NCBI RefSeq assembly: GCF_000276665.1
Contig: NW_004955405.1
Location: 15,894,196-15,958,195, forward strand
DNA length: 64,000 bases
Direction of reading: 5' to 3'
Source of the DNA: Chinchilla lanigera
Lineage: Eukaryota; Chordata; Mammalia; Rodentia; Chinchillidae
Below the pieces are notes generated by a model. It was given only the letters and a program-made list of their open reading frames with translations, made no database searches and had not been told where the DNA came from. Of the stretch, positions 60,701 to 64,000 are shown in pieces (the stretch's first letter is position 1; each line of letters opens with the position of its first letter). Both the position numbers and the translations under genes were made by a program.

Positions 60701-62294
60701 TAAAGCACACTCAATCTTTTTGTCTAGGCAATCCTTAGGTGTCACATGGCCCTCTAGTGGAAGGGATGCTCAGCTGGACCGAGGCAACTGCAGGATATTC
60801 TCTGGGAGTTGTTACCCAAGGGATTGCTATTATTCAGGTAATATTTATAGTTTGGATTAATTAGCTGGTTGTGACAACTTAGGTGATGGAATTCTGGAAT
60901 AAGCAAGGAGATACTTAAACTAAACATCCCCAATTGTGAAAGATTCACCTAGGTTAGCCCATTCCTTAATAAATACCATTGATTTTTATATTAAAAGATT
61001 GGTGGGTTTTTTATTGTTGTTTTGTAATAGTTGTTGCTATTGGTGGTGGTGATGTTTTATTTTATTTTAGAAATAAAACACACACTATTCTTGATAAGTA
61101 ATTATCCCTCATGAGTAAGGTACTTTTTAAGATTCCTTATTTCTTATTTCTTGTTTTTCAACATTTAGAAAAAAAATTTCATTGTTTATTTTTCTAAAGC
61201 AATTTGAGTTGCCAGTCTGTACATTCTTTAAATTTTGGTTAACAGTAATTGTAATTTCACTTTTCTATTAAAGAAATAGTGGGAGGCATTGAATAGAATG
61301 AAAATGTAGGTGCCTGACTAATTTGCAAAAGGAGAAATGTAAGTTTAAATTAGTAAAAGGAAAAAAGGAAAGTAAGTCTAGTCTTGGAATTTGTATGTCT
61401 TGTTTCTTCATTTCATACATTTTAGTCCTACGCACTTACACTCCTAGGCGTTCTTTTTCTTTACATTAAAGGGATCTGCTGTAAGTTTATAACTTCAGCT
61501 AAACTGCTTTTTAAAAATTCACTTTTCTTAATGTGTGCAAATTTCTGGATGAGGTAGTGAGTTAATACGTAGGTCAAGAATGCCAAGCCAGCATTGTAGC
61601 AGCAGAAACAGAATTTGACTGTTCTTTTTCTTCCCTATTCTCTTCTTAAGGCTCTTTCTAGCATTGAAGTAAAACTGAAAGATACCTGGCAATTTATGTA
61701 GTAGGATGTTTTGTAATAATAAGTATTACTAATGAAATCTTTAAAGAATATAAAATTACTGATAAACTTATAGTGACAGCCACTGATCCAGCAGGTATTA
61801 AAATACCTACTTTTTGATTGCTCTCTAGTATGTCCAAATGTAAGCAAAAATAGTGTACAAAATAAGGTGAAAAAATGCACTTTCTGACTGTACTTTGGGA
61901 TATCATAATAAATATGTATTGATTTAGATTTTTTAAATTGACCTTACGCAGTGTTGAAACAGTGTTAGTGGGTTGGGGATGTAGCTCAGTGGCATAGTGT
62001 CTGCCTGGCAAGCACAAGTCCTGAGTTTGATTCCTGTTACCAAAAAAAACCCCAACAATGTTAGTGTATTAATGTGGTCAGTTTATTTTTATGGAAGTGC
62101 CTTCGAAGTTATCATTGAAATAGTCTTGTTTTATTTTTAATGGGAATTTCTTCCAATTACATTATCAGGGTGAATCGGCACTTGATTTGGCAAAGCAGAG
62201 AAAAAATGTGTGGATGATCAACCATCTGCAAGAGGCAAGGCAAGCCAAGGGATATGACAGTCCATCTTTCCTTAGAAAGCTAAAAGCTGATAAG
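21662..62294 (+). CDS. ZDHHC17: ZDHHC17 (HIP14) palmitoyltransferase, N-terminal half, exons 1-8 joined, 3' incomplete
   Basis: The joined exons 21662-21754, 42888-42991, 48782-48904, 49503-49580, 50563-50707, 55393-55457, 56082-56244 and 62169-62294 give 897 nt, 299 codons, with no stop and every codon intact across the GT-AG junctions. The product starts [18 protein letters not shown] and matches the ZDHHC17 N terminus. By family knowledge this is a Golgi/vesicle S-palmitoyltransferase acting on neuronal substrates such as SNAP25, CSP-alpha and huntingtin. Seven ankyrin repeats are visible at about residues 55-86, 89-118, 123-152, 156-185, 189-219, 224-253 and 257-286; N100 and W130, the residues known to read the zDABM substrate motif, are present. 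The human protein is 632 residues, so the six membrane segments and the DHHC-Cys domain lie past 64000. Compared with remembered human sequence I see E19, P20 and S288 instead of D, T and N. This is a spliced gene, so the span includes introns. Confidence 0.97.
21689..21698 (+). promoter_or_regulatory. YY1-type motif AAGATGGCGG overlapping codon 11
   Basis: Matches the AAnATGGCGG core of YY1 sites that often sit just downstream of the start in CpG-island promoters. Here it also forms the second in-frame ATG of ZDHHC17. Motif match only. Confidence 0.5.
21922..21944 (+). other. Candidate G-quadruplex in intron 1
   Basis: Four G-runs (4,3,4,3) separated by loops of 1, 7 and 1 nt on the coding strand, about 170 nt past the exon 1 donor. 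Fits the G3+N1-7 pattern. Confidence 0.5.
23640..23880 (+). repeat. MIR SINE, sense, old
   Basis: ccaacaggcatgggttttaa, agctacatgacctgaaataa and ttcatcggaagatggagatg follow the MIR order. Confidence 0.6.
24860..24984 (-). repeat. B1 SINE, antisense, diverged
   Basis: gagacacggtctcctgtgta ... taccaccacgccca. Confidence 0.85.
25114..25226 (-). repeat. ID SINE, young CpG-bearing type, antisense, with TSD
   Basis: tttctccggtaccgggaact ... ccccagccccc. The duplication gcacatctcttttg is at 25100-25113 and 25229-25242. Confidence 0.95.
25483..25644 (-). repeat. B1 SINE, antisense, with TSD
   Basis: gagacagggtgtcgctatgc ... ccaccacgcccggct; cccatcttaattt on both sides. Confidence 0.95.
25716..26024 (+). 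repeat. B1-ID dimer (B1-dID) interrupted by a nested ID
   Basis: A B1 body (gcacagtggtgcacatctat ... caagaccctgtctg) is followed, after an AAAT-rich linker, by a degenerate ID (tagatttagctcattgataa ... ttcaatcccagtac). Another ID is inserted in the B1 half at 25801-25888. Confidence 0.8.
25801..25888 (-). repeat. ID SINE nested in the B1-dID
   Basis: Poly-T, aggaattgaactcaggacct ... cctcggccc; cagcctg..gcagt flanks both sides, taken from the host B1. Confidence 0.9.
26100..26220 (+). repeat. MIR-like fragment, sense
   Basis: ttgtaaagattaaataaggt ... acaataaatgttagctatta resembles the MIR 3' half. Confidence 0.45.
26651..27107. mobile_element. Mariner-type transposon remnant with two inverted 3' ends
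   Basis: Terminal inverted repeats of 19 bp match at 18 of 19 (26651-26669 and 27089-27107). The minus strand of 26834-26889 reads [15 protein letters not shown], the mariner transposase region around the last catalytic Asp (here Asn). The plus strand from 26993 reads [10 protein letters not shown], the transposase C terminus, and the minus strand at 26735-26768 holds a similar C-terminal block. So the 3' half is present twice, facing outward. Stops throughout. Confidence 0.65.
27196..27363 (-). repeat. B1-ID dimer, antisense, old
   Basis: Reversed ID (ggcagtactggagcttgaat ... cgcagccc) directly followed by reversed B1 (caaacagggtcttgttaagc ... catcagtatgccctgct). Confidence 0.75.
27650..27722. 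repeat. CT-rich polypyrimidine tract
   Basis: tctctttctctctctctctt followed by cttcc repeats and a T-run. Confidence 0.85.
28175..28290 (-). repeat. B1 SINE, antisense
   Basis: gggacagtgtctaactatgt ... catcaccacaccaagct; no internal duplication. Confidence 0.88.
29053..29246 (+). mobile_element. MER5A-like hAT-Charlie element
   Basis: ggccagatagtaaatatttt, gtttgtgaaccatacagttt, ctgtaaaacttcattcataa and the inverted end ggtttgccaacttc follow the MER5A layout. Confidence 0.7.
29640..29845 (-). repeat. MIR SINE, antisense
   Basis: taggcactatccttaacact, tttaattctcacagctttgt, acaaatgagaaaattaaaac in MIR reverse order. Confidence 0.65.
29985..30835 (-). mobile_element. LINE-1 3' UTR region, antisense, fossil
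   Basis: ttaaagttgctaggaaaatt, cactgtcggtgaccagtgag and aatcatacagtacattgctt correspond to the antisense of old L1 3' ends. Confidence 0.65.
30840..30960 (-). repeat. MIR-like fragment, antisense
   Basis: acagattaagaaacagatta ... caacctaaacactcttgact. Confidence 0.45.
31470..31615 (+). repeat. MIR SINE, sense
   Basis: ataaccttgggcaaattact, tctcagttttcttacctgaa and aatggaagtaacagcaccta match the MIR core. Confidence 0.7.
31873..32025 (-). repeat. B1 SINE, antisense, with TSD
   Basis: gagacagggtctcactatgc ... ccaccatgcccggct; ctccattcttttct/ctccattattttct flank it. Confidence 0.95.
32496..32610 (+). repeat. ID SINE, young type, with perfect TSD
   Basis: gagatttagctcagcggcaa ... gtgagttcggttcccggtat, tail (AAAAC)n. 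The duplication aaaacagttcctagg is at 32481-32495 and 32611-32625. Confidence 0.96.
33472..33650. mobile_element. hAT-type short DNA transposon remnant
   Basis: Ends tgtgcaatatggtagccc and ggaagttctgttggacaaca, with aattactagctactgttttggacagg inside in part; this is the layout of a non-autonomous Charlie-type element. Confidence 0.5.
33775..34560 (-). mobile_element. LINE-1 3' end, antisense, fossil
   Basis: attgctgaatggtattctat, tagatgtaccacactttatt, aatcactgggtcatacatac and gaaactgccaaactgttttc are the antisense L1 tail. A B1 is inserted near its left end. Confidence 0.8.
33836..33988 (-). repeat. B1 SINE, antisense
   Basis: gagacagggtcttgctatgc ... ccaccacgtctggc; taataca on both sides. 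Confidence 0.94.
34948..35067 (+). repeat. ID SINE, young type, with TSD
   Basis: ggggctggggatttagctca ... ttcccggtaccggagaaaaa. The duplication taaagcaaacactc is at 34934-34947 and 35068-35081. Confidence 0.96.
35463..35962 (-). mobile_element. MLT1-type LTR, antisense
   Basis: tgtgtgttagttttgctagg ... tttggaggctagaaatccaa ... gaattttggaggtgcacatttc then aacctataacaa, the reversed MLT1 LTR layout, interrupted by an ID at 35834-35918. Confidence 0.75.
35834..35918 (-). repeat. ID SINE nested in the MLT1 LTR
   Basis: tactggggattgaactctgg ... catccccagccc; caacat(at)gaatttt repeated on both sides. Confidence 0.93.
36555..36985 (+). mobile_element. LINE-1 3' region, sense, heavily decayed
   Basis: gggaaatacaaatcaaaagg, tgttaataagaatataaatt, tttataatagtaaaagtata and atgaaataccatctagtgat follow the L1 ORF2-tail order. 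Confidence 0.55.
37155..37278 (+). repeat. ID SINE
   Basis: tggctgggattatagctcag ... ggtcctgagttcgactcctg, long (AAAC)n tail; aagagaat on both sides. Confidence 0.92.
37990..38168 (+). repeat. B1-ID dimer, old
   Basis: Decayed B1 (cccatctgtaagcctacaac ... caagaccttgtctcaaa), AAAT linker, then ID-like ctgggggttaatagctcagt ... tagtaccacc. Confidence 0.7.
38258..38407 (-). repeat. B1 SINE, antisense
   Basis: gagattgggtcttgttttct ... caccagcatgcctgac. Confidence 0.88.
38450..38610 (+). repeat. L2-like LINE fragment
   Basis: catggagggttttgtatgat ... ttaaggatgttaagagagtg ... ggggcagtaatatgacagac, the L2 3' order. Confidence 0.45.
38757..38835 (+). repeat. ID-like SINE, old
   Basis: gggtagctcaatgaagagtg ... 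tgagttgatccctggtacca. Confidence 0.65.
38898..38945. repeat. Short minisatellite (ccagatgtc units)
   Basis: Four near copies of ccccagatgtc in 48 bp. Confidence 0.75.
39107..39239 (-). repeat. ID SINE, antisense, with (TTTA)n tail
   Basis: (TTTA)n at about 39109-39143, then ggaaccaggaatggaactca ... atccccagcccc; atgggtaatctttta/atgggtgatctttta flank it. Confidence 0.9.
39465..39822 (-). mobile_element. Unclassified retro-insertion or processed retrocopy
   Basis: About 358 bp bounded by a perfect 16-bp duplication, tgtgatggctcatttt (39449-39464 and 39823-39838). Read on the minus strand it ends ctttaaaataaaaaaaa, a polyadenylation signal plus A-tail. No SINE, LINE or LTR family is recognised. 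The longest minus frame is 60 codons (39590-39772) without a known domain. Confidence 0.7.
40628..40703 (-). repeat. ID SINE, antisense, old
   Basis: gtgctgggaattaaacccag ... gcaatgtcctcagc. Confidence 0.8.
41166..41350 (+). repeat. B1-ID dimer with a 17-bp internal duplication
   Basis: Truncated B1 (gaggccgaggcaggaggatt ... aagaccctgtctcaaac) then ID (cctgggatttagctcagtgg ... ttcagtccccggtag). cttaagaccagtgtggt is tandemly doubled at about 41200-41233. Confidence 0.8.
41390..41660 (+). mobile_element. Possible LINE-1 fragment, sense
   Basis: gaaaattctcaaaagatgaa and gctagtgagtttatggagaa resemble the L1 ORF2 tail; too decayed to be sure. Confidence 0.35.
41750..41920 (+). repeat. Possible L2-like fragment
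   Basis: aaccagggatacacaaatga ... cttgaagtctagtggtaaag resembles an L2 3' part. Confidence 0.35.
42888..42991 (+). CDS. ZDHHC17: ZDHHC17 coding exon 2 (residues 32-66)
   Basis: 104 nt between the acceptor ...tttctaatag and the donor gtaagt; enters in phase 0 and leaves after two bases of codon 66 (CA|A, Gln). It encodes [19 protein letters not shown] followed by the start of ankyrin repeat 1 ([13 protein letters not shown]). It follows a 21.1-kb first intron. Because its length is not a multiple of three, skipping it would shift the frame. Confidence 0.96.
43255..43410 (+). repeat. B1 SINE, with TSD
   Basis: accgggcgtggtggacgcac ... gaccctgtctcgaaaagacc. The duplication tacatccta is at 43246-43254 and 43415-43423. 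Confidence 0.95.
43693..43870 (-). repeat. B1 SINE, antisense (left unit of a tandem pair)
   Basis: (TTC)n and poly-T, then gagacaaggcctctctatgc ... ccactatgcctagc. Confidence 0.94.
43871..43996 (-). repeat. B1 SINE, antisense (right unit of a tandem pair)
   Basis: Poly-T, agacagggtttcactatgta ... ccaccacacccagc. aagtctacattctt (43682-43695) and aagtccacattctt (43997-44010) flank the pair. Confidence 0.93.
44030..44880 (-). mobile_element. LINE-1-like block, antisense, low certainty
   Basis: T-rich phrases such as ggtctctgaagatctgttaa, aagtctgcttttgagtccct and aactgaagaatttctgagtt have the order seen in antisense L1 5'/ORF1 regions. Confidence 0.45.
45315..45396 (-). repeat. B1 SINE fragment, antisense
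   Basis: acagggtctcactatgtagc ... agccatcctcctgcc, then lost. Confidence 0.85.
45474..45560 (-). repeat. ID SINE, antisense
   Basis: ggtaccaggaatcaaactca ... gctgtatctccggcccc. Confidence 0.92.
46546..46565. repeat. (GT)n microsatellite
   Basis: About nine GT units. Confidence 0.9.
46720..46796 (+). repeat. ID SINE with internal deletion, with TSD
   Basis: ggggctgggggtttagctca joined to gcaagcgcaaggtcctgagt; the segment between A box and the gcaagcgc motif is missing. aaaagatacacagcc (46705-46719) and aaaagatacatagcc (46797-46811) flank it. Confidence 0.93.
46966..47059 (-). repeat. ID SINE, young type, antisense, with TSD
   Basis: tttctccggtaccgggaacc ... aatccccagcccc. The duplication cacttacatccttttt is at 46950-46965 and 47060-47075. 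Confidence 0.96.
48782..48904 (+). CDS. ZDHHC17: ZDHHC17 coding exon 3 (residues 66-107)
   Basis: 123 nt; acceptor tctttcttaag, donor gtaagt, split codons at both ends with the same phase. It encodes the rest of ankyrin repeat 1 and most of repeat 2, with the repeat signature [17 protein letters not shown]. Asn100 (codon 48882-48884) is one of the two residues known to contact the zDABM substrate motif. The length is a multiple of three, so skipping would keep the frame but remove repeat 1-2 sequence. Confidence 0.97.
48905..49502 (+). other. ZDHHC17: ZDHHC17 intron 3 (598 bp)
   Basis: Donor gtaagt, acceptor gtcttacag. AT-rich, free of recognised repeats. Confidence 0.95.
49503..49580 (+). 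CDS. ZDHHC17: ZDHHC17 coding exon 4 (residues 107-133)
   Basis: 78 nt; acceptor tgtcttacag. The donor is AAG|gttcac, far from the gtaagt consensus, yet it is the only junction that keeps the family sequence ([11 protein letters not shown]). It encodes the end of repeat 2 and the start of repeat 3. Trp130 (codon 49570-49572) is the key zDABM-binding tryptophan. The phase is identical at both ends, so removing this exon deletes 26 residues in frame. A run of ten T lies at 49600-49609, 20 nt into the intron. Confidence 0.96.
49871..50020 (+). repeat. B1 SINE, with TSD
   Basis: gctggatgtgttgcacacct ... ggccctttctcaaaaagatg; ttaaggaactag (49860-49871) and ttaaagaactag (50022-50033). Confidence 0.93.
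50189..50276 (-). repeat. ID SINE, antisense
   Basis: tttggtactgggaatcaaac ... ctacatccccagccct. Confidence 0.93.
50346..50499 (+). repeat. B1 SINE, next to exon 5
   Basis: caatgggatgtggtggtaca ... agaccctatctcaaaaaaag; ends 63 nt before the exon 5 start. Confidence 0.92.
50563..50707 (+). CDS. ZDHHC17: ZDHHC17 coding exon 5 (residues 133-181)
   Basis: 145 nt; acceptor ttttatgttttag, donor CAG|gtaaag, leaving in phase 0. It encodes the body of ankyrin repeat 3 and most of repeat 4 ([20 protein letters not shown]). The frame stays open into both flanking introns, which is chance. A B1 SINE tail ends only about 63 nt upstream of the exon. Confidence 0.97.
50950..51110 (+). repeat. B1 SINE
   Basis: gaggatgtggtagcgcatgc ... 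agaccctgtctaaaaataaa. Confidence 0.92.
51740..52310 (-). mobile_element. Old interspersed element (LTR- or DNA-type), antisense, unassigned
   Basis: tctcacggttctgtgagtgg, tattcagcctcttgactggg, ggctaggtggttcttttt and acagaatgggtcccacttgt occur in the order of a mammal-wide repeat. I cannot name the family. Confidence 0.35.
53456..53540 (+). repeat. ID SINE, old
   Basis: aggggctgaggacagctcag ... gcctttggtttgctctctag. Confidence 0.8.
54060..54300 (-). repeat. MIR SINE, antisense, decayed
   Basis: ttgtttaatgcttatgagag, gtttcctcagcttttgagta, ggctcagaagattagttttg and gtggaactaggaattgataa follow reversed MIR. Confidence 0.5.
54330..54455 (+). repeat. L2/L3-like LINE fragment
   Basis: tttactttgctaggcactga followed by gaatacaaagatagatttaa, a common L2-type 3' motif. 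Confidence 0.4.
55393..55457 (+). CDS. ZDHHC17: ZDHHC17 coding exon 6 (residues 182-203)
   Basis: 65 nt, the shortest coding exon here and too short to stand out as an ORF. Acceptor gactttatcag, donor TAG|gtatgt. It encodes [20 protein letters not shown], the end of ankyrin repeat 4 and start of repeat 5; the Ser203 codon is split with exon 7. Skipping it would shift the frame. Confidence 0.96.
55458..56081 (+). other. ZDHHC17: ZDHHC17 intron 6 (624 bp)
   Basis: Donor gtatgt, acceptor ccttttcag. No recognised repeat except a (GTT)n at 56044-56060 beside the polypyrimidine tract. Confidence 0.95.
56082..56244 (+). CDS. ZDHHC17: ZDHHC17 coding exon 7 (residues 203-257)
   Basis: 163 nt; acceptor ttttccttttcag preceded by a (GTT)n run and a T-run, donor AAG|gtaaaa, leaving in phase 0. 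It encodes the end of ankyrin repeat 5 and all of repeat 6 ([20 protein letters not shown]...). The sequence is uninterrupted and matches the family. Confidence 0.97.
58830..59240 (+). repeat. L2-like LINE 3' fragment
   Basis: aatctttccatgtagaggaa, acaagttggccagagtagag and tgagcaaggaaatgaagttg follow the L2 3' end order. Confidence 0.5.
61971..62053 (+). repeat. ID SINE, with TSD
   Basis: ggttggggatgtagctcagt ... cctgagtttgattcctgtta; aacagtgttagtg (61958-61970) and aacaatgttagtg (62054-62066). It ends 115 nt before exon 8. Confidence 0.94.
62169..62294 (+). CDS. ZDHHC17: ZDHHC17 coding exon 8 (residues 258-299)
   Basis: 126 nt, 42 codons, phase 0 at both ends; acceptor aattacattatcag, donor AAG|gtaaat. 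It encodes ankyrin repeat 7 ([20 protein letters not shown]) and the linker ending FLRKLKADK just before the first membrane segment, which is in the next exon outside the window. Ser288 replaces the Asn remembered in human. Confidence 0.97.
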
Positions 62295-62487
62295 GTAAAT
62301 GCATGACTGAAAGTTTTCATTCTCTAATCTTTCACCATTTATAGCTGTCTTTACTCAGCTTGGCTGTTCACAGACTTCAATTTTGCCATTTCCCATTGTG
62401 ATTTTAAAAATATTTTATTCAGAATACGGTGAAGGTAAATAACAAAGTTTCTTAGGGCCTTTTTTATTTAGTTTATGATCTGGGTTG

Positions 62488-62525
62488 TTAAGGGTGAGTG
62501 TGTATAATTAAGGGTGAGTGTGTAT
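62488..62525. repeat. 20-bp tandem duplication
   Basis: ttaagggtgagtgtgtat occurs at 62488-62505 and 62508-62525 without mismatch. Confidence 0.9.
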
Positions 62526-62915
62526 GAAATTGTTTAAATCTCCATAGGTTATAATACACATTTTAGTTTACCGAGTCAACTGGCTTTTGTTAAATTATAT
62601 ATAAAAATAAAGGGTTTTTTTCTGTGATATTCATGATTTGAATGGTAACAAATTGTGAAGCACTTTAGTTGTAATATGTATCTTTTTTAAACCAGCAACT
62701 GAAACTCTAATTAGAGTTTTTAATTCTTTTATGATACTGTGCAACTTTTTTTTTTTTTTTTACTGGGAAAACTTTTATTCTTGACTACTTCATGGAAATT
62801 CATTTTACATTTTCCATATACTTTGAATTTTAAAGTGTGTGACTGTTGACTCAATTGCCCAATTATGATTTCAGAACTTACAATATTTTCCCAAAAGGGG
62901 TGGGTCTAAATTTTT

Positions 62916-63071
62916 GTTTGTTTGTTTGTTTTTAGACAGGGTATCACTATGCAGTTCAGGCTGGTTTTGAGCTCACTTTGTAGCCTAGGCTGGCCTCGAA
63001 CTCGCAACAGTCCTCCTGCTTCAACCTCTCCTGAGTGCTGGGGTTACACGTGTGCACCACCACACCTGGCT
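62916..63071 (-). repeat. B1 SINE, antisense
   Basis: (GTTT)n, agacagggtatcactatgca ... ccaccacacctggct; tctaaatt/tctagatt flank it. Confidence 0.93.
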
Positions 63072-63224
63072 CTAGATTCTTTAAAAACAGCATTTCTATC
63101 AAAGGAGAAATTAATTAACTAACTTTTTAAAAATATATACCCAAATAGTTGATAGTGTATCTTACCAATAGCTAGTTTCTGAGTGGGAATAAATTTTGGG
63201 TACCACCTGATGTATATCTTCGTC

Positions 63225-64000
63225 AGGCTGCCCTGTTTACAATTTTATTAACATTTATAAAATCTACAAGTAACATCATACTTGATAAGGAAAAACTGCT
63301 TTTACTGCTAAGATCAAGAACAAGGCAAGGCCGTCTGTCTTATCCGTCTTACTGCTTTCATTCAGCATAGTACTAGAGGTTCTAGTTATTGCAATAAAGA
63401 AAATAAAAGGAAATTAAAAGGCATATAGATGAGAATGGGAGGGGCAAGTATCCCTACTTATAGTCTATCATGATTGACTGTGAAAATCTCAAGAAATCTA
63501 CAAAAAAGAAAAAGAAAGAATTCTTAGAACTAATAAATGAGTCCAACAGGGTTACAAGATAAAAGGTAAGTTAGACAAAAATCCATGTTCTTCCAGTGTA
63601 CGGAGTAAACATAGACACCAAAATTAAGAATACATTTAGAACTGGAATGTCTCAAAAATTTTATTAAAATACTTGGTGTAAATCCAACCAAAAGTGTAAT
63701 GTATACTAAAATCAAAAAGTGCTGGTGAAGGAAGTCAAAAATGATCTAACAAAATGGAGAGAGAATTTGTTTATGAACTAGAAGACCCAGCATAGCAAAT
63801 TTTTAGTTAGTATGCAATCCTGTCAGAATTTCGGCAAGAGATTTTATATATAACCAAGAGAATTCTGAGATAACTGGATCTGAAAGAGCTAAAACAATTT
63901 TGCAAAAGTGGAATCATCACCTGCTTTCTGTATAATCTGATCTGTTCTATAGCTATGGTGATCAGTGTGCTGTGGTACTACTAGAGAGATAAACTTACAG
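63225..64000 (+). mobile_element. LINE-1 ORF2 (reverse-transcriptase C-terminal part), sense, fossil, runs off the window
   Basis: aaatctacaagtaacatcat, aagatcaagaacaaggcaag, agcatagtactagaggttct, agaactaataaatgagtcca and aaaatacttggtgtaaatcc follow the L1 ORF2 order. Frames are broken by stops and indels. Confidence 0.8.

Larger units (their letters stand above)
56245..62168 (+). other. ZDHHC17: ZDHHC17 intron 7 (5,924 bp), nearly SINE-free
   Basis: Donor gtaaaa, acceptor acattatcag. Only one ID near the 3' end and an L2-like piece are recognised; a 25-bp imperfect tandem duplication lies at about 56432-56497. The rest shows nothing I can name. Confidence 0.95.
62295..64000 (+). other. ZDHHC17: ZDHHC17 intron 8, first 1,706 bp
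   Basis: Donor gtaaat. No further ZDHHC17 exon is visible before the window ends; contains a tandem duplication, a B1 and an L1 fossil. Confidence 0.92.

Noticed and set aside
63225..64000. Reverse-transcriptase gene
   Set aside because: L1 ORF2 fossil with stops in all frames.
1..64000. CRISPR array, operons or bacterial insertion sequences
   Set aside because: The repeats are dispersed eukaryotic SINEs with target duplications; no regular spacer arrangement and no prokaryotic gene organisation.

Overview
The window is mammalian nuclear DNA, from a rodent. Two rodent SINE families fill it on both strands: B1 (7SL-derived, with its internal duplication) and ID (tRNA-Ala/BC1-like). Many copies still have target-site duplications and A-rich tails. 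I see no B2 or B4 elements, and there are at least four older B1-ID dimers, which argues against a mouse/rat-type genome. A non-muroid rodent (beaver/kangaroo-rat or squirrel-related side) is an inference only. One assembly gap of 190 N lies at 21371-21560.

The only protein-coding gene I can support is ZDHHC17 (HIP14, an ankyrin-repeat palmitoyltransferase) on the + strand. Its first eight coding exons are 21662-21754, 42888-42991, 48782-48904, 49503-49580, 50563-50707, 55393-55457, 56082-56244 and 62169-62294. They sum to 897 nt and give 299 uninterrupted codons, in phase at every junction. This is the N-terminal tail and all seven ankyrin repeats, i.e. the substrate-recruiting half. The membrane segments and the DHHC catalytic domain must lie beyond 64000.

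Region by region: 1-20940 is intergenic. It holds fossil LTR/ERVL-type sequence, an L1 3' end, Tigger and hAT DNA-transposon remnants and many SINEs, with no gene recognised. 20940-22260 is a CpG island with the promoter, the gap and exon 1. 21755-42887 is the 21-kb first intron, with SINEs, L1/MIR/L2 fossils, a mariner remnant with inverted 3' ends, MER5-like and MLT1-type copies and an unclassified retro-insertion. 42888-62294 holds exons 2-8. Exons 3-5 are clustered, intron 4 is about 40% SINE, and 51111-61970 is almost free of SINEs. 62295-64000 is the start of intron 8 and runs into a fossil L1 ORF2.

No unknown multi-gene system is visible. The points most worth a second look are: the very weak 5' splice site of exon 4 followed by a U10 tract, where exon 4 is a frame-preserving exon carrying the substrate-reading Trp130; two copies of one hAT-type miniature transposon with 8-bp target duplications; the mariner derivative with two 3' ends facing outward; and a retro-insertion with a perfect 16-bp duplication that I could not classify. 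Repeat family names come from recognising sequence by eye and were not checked by a database search.
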